In this document: piece after piece, positions 33,061 through 41,464 of the stretch | Position numbering within the stretch: position 1 is the stretch's first letter | How the letters are laid out: each line of letters starts with the position of its first letter | DNA from: SB25 sp029560875 | GTDB lineage: Bacteria > Bacteroidota > Bacteroidia > Bacteroidales > Tenuifilaceae | Direction of reading: 5' to 3' | DNA: 64,000 nt | Assembly (NCBI GenBank): GCA_035388225.1 | Contig: DAOOPM010000004.1 | Coordinates: 62,001-126,000, forward strand | Made by a program: the position numbers and the translations under genes | Notes under the pieces: model-generated | The model's database searches: none | The model's input: only the letters and a program-made list of their open reading frames with translations | What the model was told of the DNA's origin: nothing

Positions 33061-34473
33061 CTAAAAGAATGATTCATCGAAATTAACAAGGTAAACCTTG
33101 TTGGTGGCTCGGGTTATTGCAGTGTAAAGCCAACGGAGGTATTCCCGTGTTAACATCTCAGGCTTAAAAAAGCCTTGGTCTATGAAAATGTTTGGCCACT
33201 GACCGCCTTGTGCTTTGTGGCAGGTAACGGCATATGCAAATTTTACCTGCATGGCATTGAAAAAAGGGTCTTCCTTAATTTTAGTCAACCTTGCCTTATG
33301 GGTTTTGATATGCGAGTAGTCGGTTGCTATTTGTTGATACAGATTTTTCATGTGCTCAGAACCAAGTGAAGGTCCATCCATCATTAACGAGTCAAGAATA
33401 ATTCGGACATCAATTAGTTGTTGGTTATCGTCCAGAAGCCTTATGGTTACATCGGCAAACCTAAAGCCGTACATTTCATACCTTTTTCCAATTCTGGTTA
33501 CTTCAACTACATCGCCATTTGCAATAAAACTTATATCAGGAATGTCATCAATCCAAAAATAACTGTTACGGGCAACCATCAAGTAATCTCCAACCGAGAG
33601 TTCCTCCTCGTGAAAAAGAATTCGAGAGCGAATACCATTATTATACCTATTAGCTCTTTTGTTGGAGTAACAAACTACAACATTTCCTTCGCGTCCGTTT
33701 TTGTTATATTCTTCGGATAGATATTCGAGTAATTCTCCTCCAGTAATTTTTTCAATATCATCGAAACCTTCAACAGAAAATTTAGGGGTTTCAATTATCC
33801 CTGAGTCTAGTATTGTTCTTATTAATGTAGCATTGTGAAGTATACCCGAATCGGATTGTTGACGAACCACTTCGTTCAAGAAAAATTCCTTCACATCTAG
33901 GTTAAAATTGGCTAGTTCAGAGTAATTAAGCGCTGGGCTAATGTCCAGTCCAATAGGAGGTAATTGTGCTGTATCGCCTACCAGTATTAAACGGCAGTTG
34001 TTTCCTTGTTGAACAAACTCAATTAAATCCGATAGTAATTTTCCTGAGCCAAAAGCACTATCCTCAAAGGAAAAGTCCGATAGCATGGAGGCCTCATCTA
34101 CAATAAAAATTGCATTGGTTAACTTGTTGTAGTTTAAGACGAACCTTCCCATACCTTCCTTCATGTTTTTTTGTCTGTATATGCACTTATGGATTGTATG
34201 GGCTTTTGCACCAGAATACTCGGTAAGCACTTTGGCGGCACGTCCTGTTGGAGCTAGGAGTTCAAATTTAACTTTTAGTTTTTCCAAGGTTTTAACATAG
34301 CCAGCAATAATTGATGTTTTTCCAGTACCTGCATAGCCTTTAAGAAGAATGCAACTATCAGGTTTTGGGTTTACAACAAAATTTGCAAAACCATCTATAG
34401 CAGCCATTTGCCCCAGGGTAGGATTAAAGTTTAAATGTGAGAGTATCTCACTTTGAATTTTATTTTTAAGCAT
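33061..34473 (-). CDS. RecD-like superfamily 1 DNA helicase
   Basis: A 470-residue ATP-dependent helicase with Walker A LKGYAGTGKTS, GRAAKVL (motif Ia), IFIVDEASML (Walker B), GDTAQLPPIG (motif III), and in the C-terminal half a UvrD_C_2-type YAVTCHKAQGGQWPNIFID and LYTAITRATNKVYLV. It resembles short RecD2-like helicases common in this phylum. It lacks RecB/RecC partners and an N-terminal RecD2 extension. Its role in DNA repair is inferred from the family. Confidence 0.85.
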   Translation of the reverse strand: MLKNKIQSEILSHLNFNPTLGQMAAIDGFANFVVNPKPDSCILLKGYAGTGKTSIIAGYVKTLEKLKVKFELLAPTGRAAKVLTEYSGAKAHTIHKCIYRQKNMKEGMGRFVLNYNKLTNAIFIVDEASMLSDFSFEDSAFGSGKLLSDLIEFVQQGNNCRLILVGDTAQLPPIGLDISPALNYSELANFNLDVKEFFLNEVVRQQSDSGILHNATLIRTILDSGIIETPKFSVEGFDDIEKITGGELLEYLSEEYNKNGREGNVVVCYSNKRANRYNNGIRSRILFHEEELSVGDYLMVARNSYFWIDDIPDISFIANGDVVEVTRIGKRYEMYGFRFADVTIRLLDDNQQLIDVRIILDSLMMDGPSLGSEHMKNLYQQIATDYSHIKTHKARLTKIKEDPFFNAMQVKFAYAVTCHKAQGGQWPNIFIDQGFFKPEMLTREYLRWLYTAITRATNKVYLVNFDESFF

Positions 34474-34522
34474 TGGGGCAAATAAAATTTTACTTTGAGC
34501 TTCGAATTTAATTATATGTTAT

Positions 34523-34530
34523 TAAATTTG
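34523..34530 (+). promoter_or_regulatory. -7 promoter element of the 34559 operon
   Basis: TAAATTTG matches TAnnTTTG, 28 bp before the ATG at 34559. No well-spaced -33 element was seen. Confidence 0.5.
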
Positions 34531-34558
34531 CAGGCAAACTTAAACCAATTATTGCAAA

Positions 34559-35158
34559 ATGAAAACAGTTTATCAAATCGTTCTAGCGATAGTAATAGTA
34601 GTTATAGGCTATTTTGTGTATGAGAGTATAATGGCTCCTATTCGCTTTGAAAAGGAAAAGAACAAACGTTACGATGTAACTATTCAACGTTTAAAAGATG
34701 TTAGAACTGCTCAGGTGGCATACCGTTCACGTTATAGTAAATTCACTGGTAGTTTTGATACTCTAATTACATTCTTGAAGGAAGGACAATTTAAGGTTGT
34801 AAAGCAAATTGGATCTGAGGATGACTCTTTAGCAGTTGCTCAAGGTAAAGTTTATCGTGATACCATTTTAGTTTTTGTGCGCGATAGTTTATTTAAAAAT
34901 TATACAGTAGATTCTTTGCGTTTCGTTCCATTCTCTGGTGGTGTACAGTTTGAACTTGCTGCTGGTGAGATTGAAACCGGTTCTAAGATTAAGGTTAAAG
35001 TTTTTGAGTGCAAAGCACCAAGTGAAGTTATTTTAAAAGGGTTGGATCGTCAGGAAATTATTAATATGAACGATTTAGCTAAGAAACTTGAAAAATACCC
35101 TGGTTTAAAAGTTGGTTCAATGACCGAGGCTACAAATAATGCTGGTAACTGGGAGTAA
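34559..35158 (+). CDS. Membrane-anchored protein of unknown function
   Basis: A 199-residue protein with one N-terminal membrane helix (about 5-24, IVLAIVIVVIGYFVY), then a long helix with AQVAYRSRYSKFTGSFDTL and a C-terminal half of beta strands. The helix followed by a soluble domain, with RTAQ.AY..R...F. in the helix, resembles the general plan of pseudopilin-like proteins, but there is no prepilin peptidase site. It precedes DUF3822 by 9 bp and rsmD, forming an apparent operon. I do not recognise a named family. Confidence 0.55.
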   Translation: MKTVYQIVLAIVIVVIGYFVYESIMAPIRFEKEKNKRYDVTIQRLKDVRTAQVAYRSRYSKFTGSFDTLITFLKEGQFKVVKQIGSEDDSLAVAQGKVYRDTILVFVRDSLFKNYTVDSLRFVPFSGGVQFELAAGEIETGSKIKVKVFECKAPSEVILKGLDRQEIINMNDLAKKLEKYPGLKVGSMTEATNNAGNWE

Positions 35159-35167
35159 ACAGACCCT

Positions 35168-36016
35168 ATGGATGTGCTAGAACTTATAGACGAAACTTTC
35201 GATAAAGATAGAACCGAAACTTATGAATTATCCATTCAGGTTAGCCTGAATGGATTTTCGTTTTCGGTTAAGGATACCATTCGTAATACTTTTATAGTTT
35301 TGATTTCTAGGCCTTTTTCAGGTGGTTTAATAACACACGATAACTGGTATCCAGTGATTGAAGGAATCGTTAAGGAATTCCCCTTTTTAAATCAAAAGTT
35401 CAAAAAAGTATTTTTTTCCTACACATTATCTCCATTCACAATAGTACCTAAGGATTTTTTCGATATTCAACGAATTAAGGATTTGTTTGAACTTACTCAT
35501 CCCTTACCAGAACACTTTGAGTTACGATACACATCAATTAGCAATGGCGAGAGTTTTGTAGTATTGTTTGCCATGCCTTATACCTTGAGTTCTGCGTGGT
35601 TAAAAATTCAACCAAATACAATTTTCTTATCTCAATCCACATCATTATTTGTTGGTTTTGGCAAGAGCAAGTATGAGAATTTTGTTCAGGTGTATTTTGA
35701 AGAAACACGAATGACCATTGTGTATCATAAAAATGAAAAACTCATTGCGGCTAATGCTTTTACTTACATGCACACAAATGATGCACTTTACTACATTTTA
35801 AGTTTTTGTAATTCTATCACTGATAATTTTGCATCAGTTCAGTTAAGTATAGTGGGCGAGTCATTCAATAATAATGAACTTGTAAAGGGGCTAAACAAGT
35901 CGTTTAGTAATGTTTCTATTGACCCAATTTTTAATTCTGTGCATTTTAGCTACCGCCTGTTAAGACAGCGAAACAGACACTACGCTTTGTTTAATAGTTT
36001 TGCAGTATGCGAATAA
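35168..36016 (+). CDS. DUF3822 family protein
   Basis: A 282-residue protein with no signal peptide or membrane helix. The sequence (VLISRPFSGGLITHDNWYPV, FVQVYFEETRMTIVYHKNEK, YYILSFCNS) matches my memory of DUF3822, a Bacteroidota family of unknown function that usually sits just upstream of rsmD. It overlaps rsmD by 10 bp, so the two are translationally coupled. No catalytic residues can be named. Confidence 0.7.
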   Translation: MDVLELIDETFDKDRTETYELSIQVSLNGFSFSVKDTIRNTFIVLISRPFSGGLITHDNWYPVIEGIVKEFPFLNQKFKKVFFSYTLSPFTIVPKDFFDIQRIKDLFELTHPLPEHFELRYTSISNGESFVVLFAMPYTLSSAWLKIQPNTIFLSQSTSLFVGFGKSKYENFVQVYFEETRMTIVYHKNEKLIAANAFTYMHTNDALYYILSFCNSITDNFASVQLSIVGESFNNNELVKGLNKSFSNVSIDPIFNSVHFSYRLLRQRNRHYALFNSFAVCE

Positions 36017-36540
36017 TTGGAGGAACTTTCCGAGGAAGAATGTTTAACCCTCCCAAAAACTTTCACGCTAGGCCTACCACCGATTTTGCCAAGGAAAGTT
36101 TATTCAACATCATCAACAATAACTACGATTTTGAAGAGTTAAAAGTACTCGACCTTTTCTCAGGGACAGGTAGTATTAGTTTTGAGTTTATATCGCGTGG
36201 CGTAATTTCGGTCGATTCTATTGAGTGCGATTTTGTGCATAATAAATTTATAAAGGAAACGGCTCAAAAGTTAAATATATCAAATCTGAATGCCATTAAA
36301 GCCGATGTATTCGGTTTTATCAATAGAAGTTATGCAAAGTATAACATTATTTTTGCCGACCCTCCTTACGATTTAAAGGGTATCGACCAAATACCCGATA
36401 TCATATTTAGCCGAGATTTATTGGAGGAAGGTGGATGTTTTATTCTAGAGCATTCCGCTAACTATAAGTTTGATAATCATCCTTTTTTCTCGGAGCATCG
36501 CTATTATGGCAGTGTAAACTTTACTTTTTTTAAGAAATAA
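36007..36540 (+). CDS. rsmD: 16S rRNA (guanine(966)-N(2))-methyltransferase RsmD
   Basis: A 177-residue Rossmann-fold methyltransferase with N-terminal MRIIGGTFRGR, the SAM motif LDLFSGTGSISFE and the catalytic FADPPYDL (N6/N2 amino-MTase motif). RsmD methylates G966 of 16S rRNA in the 30S subunit. Normal length; start fixed by MRIIGG. It is coupled to the DUF3822 gene by overlap. Confidence 0.93.
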   Translation: MRIIGGTFRGRMFNPPKNFHARPTTDFAKESLFNIINNNYDFEELKVLDLFSGTGSISFEFISRGVISVDSIECDFVHNKFIKETAQKLNISNLNAIKADVFGFINRSYAKYNIIFADPPYDLKGIDQIPDIIFSRDLLEEGGCFILEHSANYKFDNHPFFSEHRYYGSVNFTFFKK

Positions 36541-36553
36541 TTACGCTAACCCC

Positions 36554-36584
36554 TTGCATAATTTGTAAAACTATTATACTTTTG
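36554..36584 (+). promoter_or_regulatory. Promoter of the tRNA-Asp pair
   Basis: TTG at 36554-36556, 20 bases, then TACTTTTG at 36577-36584: a perfect -7 match. It lies about 39 bp before the first tRNA. Confidence 0.65.
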
Positions 36585-36622
36585 CAACGCTTTAAAGGGA
36601 TTTAAACGTTCTGTAAAGTAAT

Positions 36623-36696
36623 GGTCTGGTAGTTCAGTTGGTTAGAATGCCGCCCTGTCACGGCGGAGGTCGCGAGTTCGAGTCTCGTCCAGACCG
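36623..36696 (+). tRNA. tRNA-Asp (anticodon GTC), copy 1
   Basis: A 74-base cloverleaf: acceptor GGTCTGG/CCAGACC, anticodon loop CTGTCAC with GTC, T arm CGAGTTCGAGTCTCG, discriminator G. CCA is not encoded (the next bases are CAA). A short hairpin AAAACTTC/GAAGTTTT follows in the spacer before copy 2. Confidence 0.95.
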
Positions 36697-36735
36697 CAAA
36701 ACTTCAGAAGTGAAGTTTTACGTTAAAAAGCATTT

Positions 36736-36812
36736 GGTTCGGTAGTTCAGTTGGTTAGAATGCCGCCCTGTCACGGCGGAGGTCGCGGGTTCGAGTCCCG
36801 TCCGGACCGCCA
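36736..36812 (+). tRNA. tRNA-Asp (anticodon GTC), copy 2
   Basis: Acceptor GGTTCGG/CCGGACC (one T-G pair), the same D and anticodon arms as copy 1, T arm CGGGTTCGAGTCCCG, discriminator G, and an encoded CCA (36810-36812). It is 39 bp downstream of copy 1 in the same transcript. Differences lie in the acceptor and T stem and mostly keep pairing. Confidence 0.95.
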
Positions 36813-36822
36813 ATGCAACGTT

Positions 36823-36850
36823 AAGCCTCTGAGAAATCAGAGGCTTTTTA
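36823..36850 (+). terminator. Terminator of the tRNA-Asp transcript
   Basis: A 10-bp stem AAGCCTCTGA / TCAGAGGCTT with GAAA loop, followed by TTTATTTTC. Confidence 0.85.
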
Positions 36851-36934
36851 TTTTCATAAAGTTGATATGGCTTTGGATGTGTTAACTATTTGAATATATT
36901 AACTTAACAGAGTGTTGGTTTGCCGAAAGAAAAA

Positions 36935-38374
36935 CTATTTCCAAGAATGGAACATAAATAGTAGTAGTAGTCCGTATATTTCTAATCGTCCAAGCAGCAT
37001 GCCAATTGACAGGACTAGTTTTGATGCACCGTCAATTTCAAAGTAATTTGCCATTGAGCCTACTTGACCAAAACCAGGGCCAATATTGCTCACCGATGCC
37101 AGAGACGCACTAAATGCGGTCATTAAATCTTGCCCGAAAATTGCCAAAAAAACGGTAGATACAACCACGATAACAATGTAGAATACTATAAAAAGGAGAA
37201 TTGAGCCTAAAATATCATCATCTACAATATGATTATTAATTTTTACAGGTACAACAGCTTGTGGATGTTGTAGTTGGATTGTTTGACGGCGGAGCATTTT
37301 GATGAACACAAACACTCTATCGGCTTTAATTCCACCACCAGTAGAGCCAGAGCAGGCACATTGGAATGATATCAGTATTAGTAAGATAATGGACAATGTT
37401 GGCCAAATAGTTGTGTCGGTGGTGGCAAATCCTGTAGTTGTTGCCAAGGAAACCACTTGAAAAATTGAGTGTCGGAATGATTCACCCCAATTCGTATATA
37501 CTTTACCCAATAAATCTATTGAAATAAGAACTGCCACTACAATTATGGAGAATGTATAGTATCTAACAATTTGGGAGTTAAAGCAATTCCGTTTCTTAAA
37601 GGTTATGGTATTAAATAGCATACCAAAATGAATGCCTGCAAAAAACATGAAAACGGTTATGATAGTTTCTATTGCTATGCTATTGTAATGGGCAATACTG
37701 GTGTTTTTTGTTGAAAATCCTCCTGTAGCAATAGTCGCAAATGAATGGTTAACTGCATCGAACAAACTCATACCAAAAACATAAAGCAGGATTGTTTGAA
37801 GTAGAGTTAATCCTAAGTAAACATAAAGTATAATGTAAAGAATATTTCTGGTCTTATTATGAAAGTTATCTTTAGCAATAGCGGAGAGTTCTACCCTCGA
37901 TAAAGCCATTTTTGCTTTACCCAACGTGGGAATTACTATCAAGACAAAAAGCACAACTCCTATTCCTCCTAACCAGTGCGTTGATGAGCGCCAGAACATC
38001 AAACCTTTGGGCAACGATTCAACATCTGTAAGAATTGTAGAGCCTGTAGTTGTGTAACCTGATACACTCTCGAACCATGCGTTAATTACTGAAAATTCCT
38101 TGCCATAAAGTAAAAAGGGGAGCATTCCGAAAAGGCATGAAAGCAACCAGCTAGACACTACTATTAGGTATGCTTCTTTGTTCGAAATATCGAATGTTTT
38201 TGGAACAAAAACTATAGGAAAAATACCTATTAAGATGGTTATGATTGTACTAAGTAAAAGCGGAAATGCTCCAGAATCATTAAAATGCAGCGATATGCAG
38301 AATGCAATAAGCATAAATACTGCGTTAAAAAGCAGTACCAATCCGTTGTATCGCAATATTATATGAGGGCGCAT
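36935..38374 (-). CDS. TrkH-type potassium transporter, copy 2
   Basis: A 479-residue membrane protein of the TrkH/KtrB family with about ten helices and four pore-loop repeats, including SVSGYTTTGST, TIATGGFST, SLATTTGFATTD and SVSNIGPGFGQVG, where the filter glycines lie. It takes up K+ with a TrkA/KtrA partner in other bacteria; no trkA gene is seen here. It is about half identical by eye to its neighbour at 38464-39903, so the two are a tandem duplication. It has its own promoter at 38398-38428. Confidence 0.88.
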   Translation of the reverse strand: MRPHIILRYNGLVLLFNAVFMLIAFCISLHFNDSGAFPLLLSTIITILIGIFPIVFVPKTFDISNKEAYLIVVSSWLLSCLFGMLPFLLYGKEFSVINAWFESVSGYTTTGSTILTDVESLPKGLMFWRSSTHWLGGIGVVLFVLIVIPTLGKAKMALSRVELSAIAKDNFHNKTRNILYIILYVYLGLTLLQTILLYVFGMSLFDAVNHSFATIATGGFSTKNTSIAHYNSIAIETIITVFMFFAGIHFGMLFNTITFKKRNCFNSQIVRYYTFSIIVVAVLISIDLLGKVYTNWGESFRHSIFQVVSLATTTGFATTDTTIWPTLSIILLILISFQCACSGSTGGGIKADRVFVFIKMLRRQTIQLQHPQAVVPVKINNHIVDDDILGSILLFIVFYIVIVVVSTVFLAIFGQDLMTAFSASLASVSNIGPGFGQVGSMANYFEIDGASKLVLSIGMLLGRLEIYGLLLLFMFHSWK

Positions 38375-38397
38375 ATAGTCTTTAGTTCAAGTCAATC

Positions 38398-38428
38398 CAA
38401 AAGTAACTATATAAAGCTATTTTACAAA
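38398..38428 (-). promoter_or_regulatory. Promoter between the two trkH genes
   Basis: On the minus strand TTTG (38425-38428), 19 bases, then TACTTTTG (38398-38405). It is well placed (24 bp) before the second trkH ATG, suggesting this copy can be expressed independently. Confidence 0.65.
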
Positions 38429-38463
38429 ATGGTGGGATGAGATATCCATTTATCTTGGAGTAT

Positions 38464-39903
38464 CTATTTCCAACTTCTGGTAAGGAACAGAAGGATAAAC
38501 CCAAATATCTCTAAACGGCCAATTAGCATATCGAACGATAGTACAACGAGTGCGGGGTCGGATAGTTTTGAGAAGTTGCTCATTGAGCCTACCAGTCCAA
38601 ATCCAGGTCCAGCATTCCCCATTGTTGCTGCAGAGGCAGAGAAACCCGTTAACAAATCGAAACCCATTGCTGCTAATAGAAGTGTACTTATCAATAGAAC
38701 CAAAATGTATACAACTATAAATAGCACTGTAGAGTTGACGATGTCATCGCTAATAATACTTTTTCCCAATCGAACAGGAATGACAGCTTGTGGGTGTTGA
38801 ATTCTGAGTATCTGACTTTTTAGCGATTGAAAAAATATTACAACCCTATCGGCCTTCATTCCTCCTGCAGTAGAACCTGAGCAGGCACATTGAATGGTGA
38901 AGAATATTATAATTCCGATTGAGAGGGGTGGCCATATTGCCGAATCGGCATTGGCAAATCCTGTTGTAGTTGAAAGAGATACAACTTGGAATGCAGCATA
39001 TCTAAAACTATCGCCCCAATTTTCGTAGATTTTTCCGTGTAGGTTGAAGGCTACTGCGGTTATTCCTATCACTGTAATTAAAAAATAATACTTTACTACT
39101 GGGGATGTGAAAATATTTGTCTTTTTTAAGGCTAAAGTTGTGTATATCAATCCAAAGTGCATCCCAGATATAAACATAAAGAAGATGACAATTAAATCTA
39201 TAGGAACACTGTCGTAGTAAGCTAAACTAGCATTTTTTGTTGAAAAACCTCCAGTGGCAATAGTTGCAAATGCGTGGTTAACAGCATCGAATAAACCCAT
39301 TCCAAACACCATTAAGAGGATAATTTGAAGAAAGTTTAGGCCAATATAAACTGCTAGGATTATATTAAGCATTTTACGCGTTCTATACTTGAAATTTTCC
39401 TGTGCAAGCGGCGAAATTTCCATTTTGGAGAGTGTCATTTGCGCTTTCCCTAACGATGGAAGAATTATCAGCATAAAAACAACAATTCCCATTCCACCAA
39501 TAAAATGCATTGATGAACGCCAGAATAACAGTCCTTTTGGTAATGCTTCAACATCATTCAGGATTGTTGCTCCTGTTGTTGTATAACCCGATATGCTCTC
39601 AAAGAGTGCTTTCACTAAAGTAAATTCTCCGCCCCACAGAAGCAAAGGGAGCATGCCAACGAAGCATGATAGAATCCAGCTGAGCACAACCACAAAGTAT
39701 GCTTCTTTATTGGATAGATTTAACGCTTTTGGAACAAAAACGATTGGGAACAATCCTATAAGTGCGGTAATTAAAAAACTAAATAGTAATGGATATTGAC
39801 CACTATCGTTATGATACAGTGAGATAAAGTAGGATAAAAGAATAAATGCAGCATTTAGGAGCATTACTAGGCCTATGTACCTAAGTAATATATGAGGTCT
39901 CAT
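38464..39903 (-). CDS. TrkH-type potassium transporter, copy 1
   Basis: A 479-residue TrkH/KtrB-family protein of exactly the same length as copy 2. Pore-loop motifs SISGYTTTGATI, TIATGGFST, SLSTTTGFANAD and TMGNAGPGFGLVG are intact. Its ATG is 1 bp past the stop of the HAMP-only gene, so the two are co-translated. The duplicated pair with an adjacent signalling-type membrane protein suggests regulated or two-affinity K+ uptake; that is inference. Confidence 0.88.
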   Translation of the reverse strand: MRPHILLRYIGLVMLLNAAFILLSYFISLYHNDSGQYPLLFSFLITALIGLFPIVFVPKALNLSNKEAYFVVVLSWILSCFVGMLPLLLWGGEFTLVKALFESISGYTTTGATILNDVEALPKGLLFWRSSMHFIGGMGIVVFMLIILPSLGKAQMTLSKMEISPLAQENFKYRTRKMLNIILAVYIGLNFLQIILLMVFGMGLFDAVNHAFATIATGGFSTKNASLAYYDSVPIDLIVIFFMFISGMHFGLIYTTLALKKTNIFTSPVVKYYFLITVIGITAVAFNLHGKIYENWGDSFRYAAFQVVSLSTTTGFANADSAIWPPLSIGIIIFFTIQCACSGSTAGGMKADRVVIFFQSLKSQILRIQHPQAVIPVRLGKSIISDDIVNSTVLFIVVYILVLLISTLLLAAMGFDLLTGFSASAATMGNAGPGFGLVGSMSNFSKLSDPALVVLSFDMLIGRLEIFGFILLFLTRSWK

Positions 39904-39904
39904 T

Positions 39905-40657
39905 CTAGTTTTTTTGAATATTTTTTGTTGTGATAAGATTTTTAACGGATTCTTTCAAATCGTTAAGTTCATCCCTTGTTTCTACGGTGACCTCAAACGG
40001 TTTCTTATATTTGACAAAGTCGTTAATGCTTTTTGTTATTCTAATTACAGGCTTTATCATGTAGTACGATATCATATAATTGAATATGATGGAAAATATA
40101 ATACTTGTTATAACCACTATTAAACCCGGCAGAATTGTTCTGTATGGACTTTTTTCAAGCAAAGTTGCAGTTTGAAGTAAGCTGTGTTGGTTGATAGTGA
40201 GCAGTTCATTTACTTTATTCTGAATTGCCCAAACTCTAGGCTGTATATCGTTTAAGTAGATATTTATGTTATGCTTAGGGTCTTTAATGAACGCTTCGGC
40301 AATAGGAGTATAGTTGGAAAAGATTAAAGCAATGGAATCCACATAGTTTATCTCTCCTGGAACTGTAAGATTATTAGCTGCGTTTCGAAGATTATCCTCA
40401 AACTCCTGTTTTGATGCGTTGAAAAGCGATATCGCTTTTTCGTTTTCTCCATTTATTGCCATTATGATGGCTTTTTTCTGTTGCTCAAGGCTTAGCGACA
40501 TTTGCTTGGAGTAATCGATACTGCGGTAGTTGTCGTTAATAAGGGTGTTTACTGAGTTTCCCAGCTTAGTGAGTTCGTAAATAGATATTAAGCCCGAAAT
40601 AACCAGTAGCGATGCTAGGATTACAAACCCTGTAATAATCTTTAGTCGAATTCCCAT
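39905..40657 (-). CDS. 4HB-HAMP membrane protein without output domain
   Basis: A 250-residue protein with an N-terminal helix (about 5-28), a periplasmic four-helix-bundle-like region (about 30-170, receptor 4HB_MCP style), a second membrane helix (about 173-196) and a HAMP domain (about 197-247, MIKPVIRITKSINDF, RDELNDLKESVKNLI). It stops there: no kinase, methyl-accepting or cyclase domain follows. It is 1 bp upstream of trkH copy 1. A TACTTTTG -7 element lies at 40673-40680. It may relay an envelope signal to TrkH; this is inference. Confidence 0.7.
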   Translation of the reverse strand: MGIRLKIITGFVILASLLVISGLISIYELTKLGNSVNTLINDNYRSIDYSKQMSLSLEQQKKAIIMAINGENEKAISLFNASKQEFEDNLRNAANNLTVPGEINYVDSIALIFSNYTPIAEAFIKDPKHNINIYLNDIQPRVWAIQNKVNELLTINQHSLLQTATLLEKSPYRTILPGLIVVITSIIFSIIFNYMISYYMIKPVIRITKSINDFVKYKKPFEVTVETRDELNDLKESVKNLITTKNIQKN

Positions 40658-40672
40658 GGCGATAAATTTTTA

Positions 40673-40680
40673 CAAAAGTA
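40673..40680 (-). promoter_or_regulatory. -7 promoter element of the HAMP/trkH operon
   Basis: TACTTTTG on the minus strand, 16 bp before the ATG at 40657. A -33 TTG with standard spacing is not apparent. Confidence 0.45.
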
Positions 40681-40779
40681 TACCAATCTATTCAAGATTG
40701 TTTAAAAATGACAAGAATCTTTTTAAAACTCAATAAATCATCATTTTTACCTAAATTTATAAATATTTTCAATGGCATA

Positions 40780-40809
40780 CCGCAAGAAAGTGATTTGGAT
40801 GTTGTCAAA
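40780..40809 (+). promoter_or_regulatory. Candidate ECF-type promoter before the sigma gene
   Basis: CCGCAAG (40780-40786), 15 bases, TTGTCAAA (40802-40809), 22 bp before the sigma-factor ATG. The same words with the same spacing occur before the anti-sigma gene. The layout fits an ECF -35/-10 pair and suggests autoregulation. Confidence 0.6.
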
Positions 40810-40830
40810 ATAACATCTTAATTCTGTTGA

Positions 40831-41409
40831 ATGGACGATTGTATTTTAGTTCAAAAAGTTATAGATTATAACGACCATAAGGCTTTTGCCGAGCTTATGG
40901 AGAAGTATCAGCGCATGGTGGTTACCACTTGCCGGGGTTTTGTAACATCTTACCACGAGGCTGAGGATTTAGCTCAGGATGTTTTTGTTGAGTTATACGA
41001 GTCGTTACCAGGCTTTAGAAAGGAATCGAAACTGTCGACTTGGATTTACCGAATAGCTGTAAATAAATCGTTGAACCATTTAAGGAAGAAGAAGCGCGAA
41101 ACATCAATTTTTAGTTTGAACCTATTTAGTAAGGGTGATGGTAAAGAAACAACCTTTCAGATAGTTTCAACAGATGACACTGAGGCCGATTACAGCATTG
41201 TATCATCCGAAAACAAAAGACTGCTGAAAGAGGCTATAAATAAGTTACCCGAGAATCAGCGAGTAGCAATAATCCTTAGTAAGTATCAGGATTTATCGTA
41301 CAAGGAAATTGCTGAGGTTATGGATGTGTCAATATCGTCGGTGGAATCGTTGCTATTCAGAGCTAAAACCAATTTGCGAAAATATTTGGTCGATTATCAA
41401 AAAAAATAA
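40831..41409 (+). CDS. ECF-type RNA polymerase sigma factor
   Basis: A 192-residue RpoE-like sigma factor. Region 2 contains AEDLAQDVFVELYESLPGFR and STWIYRIAVNKSLNHLRKKKR. Region 4 contains LPENQRVAIILSKYQDLSYK followed by EIAEVMDVSISSVESLLFRA, a HTH that reads the -35 element. No region 1.1 or 3 is present. Downstream lies a zinc-type anti-sigma factor and two Spy/CpxP-like proteins, so an envelope or metal stress role is likely. Confidence 0.93.
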   Translation: MDDCILVQKVIDYNDHKAFAELMEKYQRMVVTTCRGFVTSYHEAEDLAQDVFVELYESLPGFRKESKLSTWIYRIAVNKSLNHLRKKKRETSIFSLNLFSKGDGKETTFQIVSTDDTEADYSIVSSENKRLLKEAINKLPENQRVAIILSKYQDLSYKEIAEVMDVSISSVESLLFRAKTNLRKYLVDYQKK

Positions 41410-41416
41410 TGCCCCA

Positions 41417-41446
41417 CCGCAAGTTTTTAAAATAATGATTGTCAAA
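41417..41446 (+). promoter_or_regulatory. Candidate ECF-type promoter before the anti-sigma gene
   Basis: CCGCAAG (41417-41423), 15 bases, TTGTCAAA (41439-41446), 18 bp before the anti-sigma ATG. The two words and the spacer length are identical to the copy at 40780-40809, while the spacer bases differ. Confidence 0.6.
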
Positions 41447-41464
41447 CTATAAAATAACAAAACA

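Noticed and set aside
36697..36735. Hairpin AAAACTTC/GAAGTTTT between the two tRNA-Asp genes as a terminator
   Set aside because: It lacks a T tract after the stem and lies between tandem tRNAs that share a later strong terminator. It may serve processing instead.
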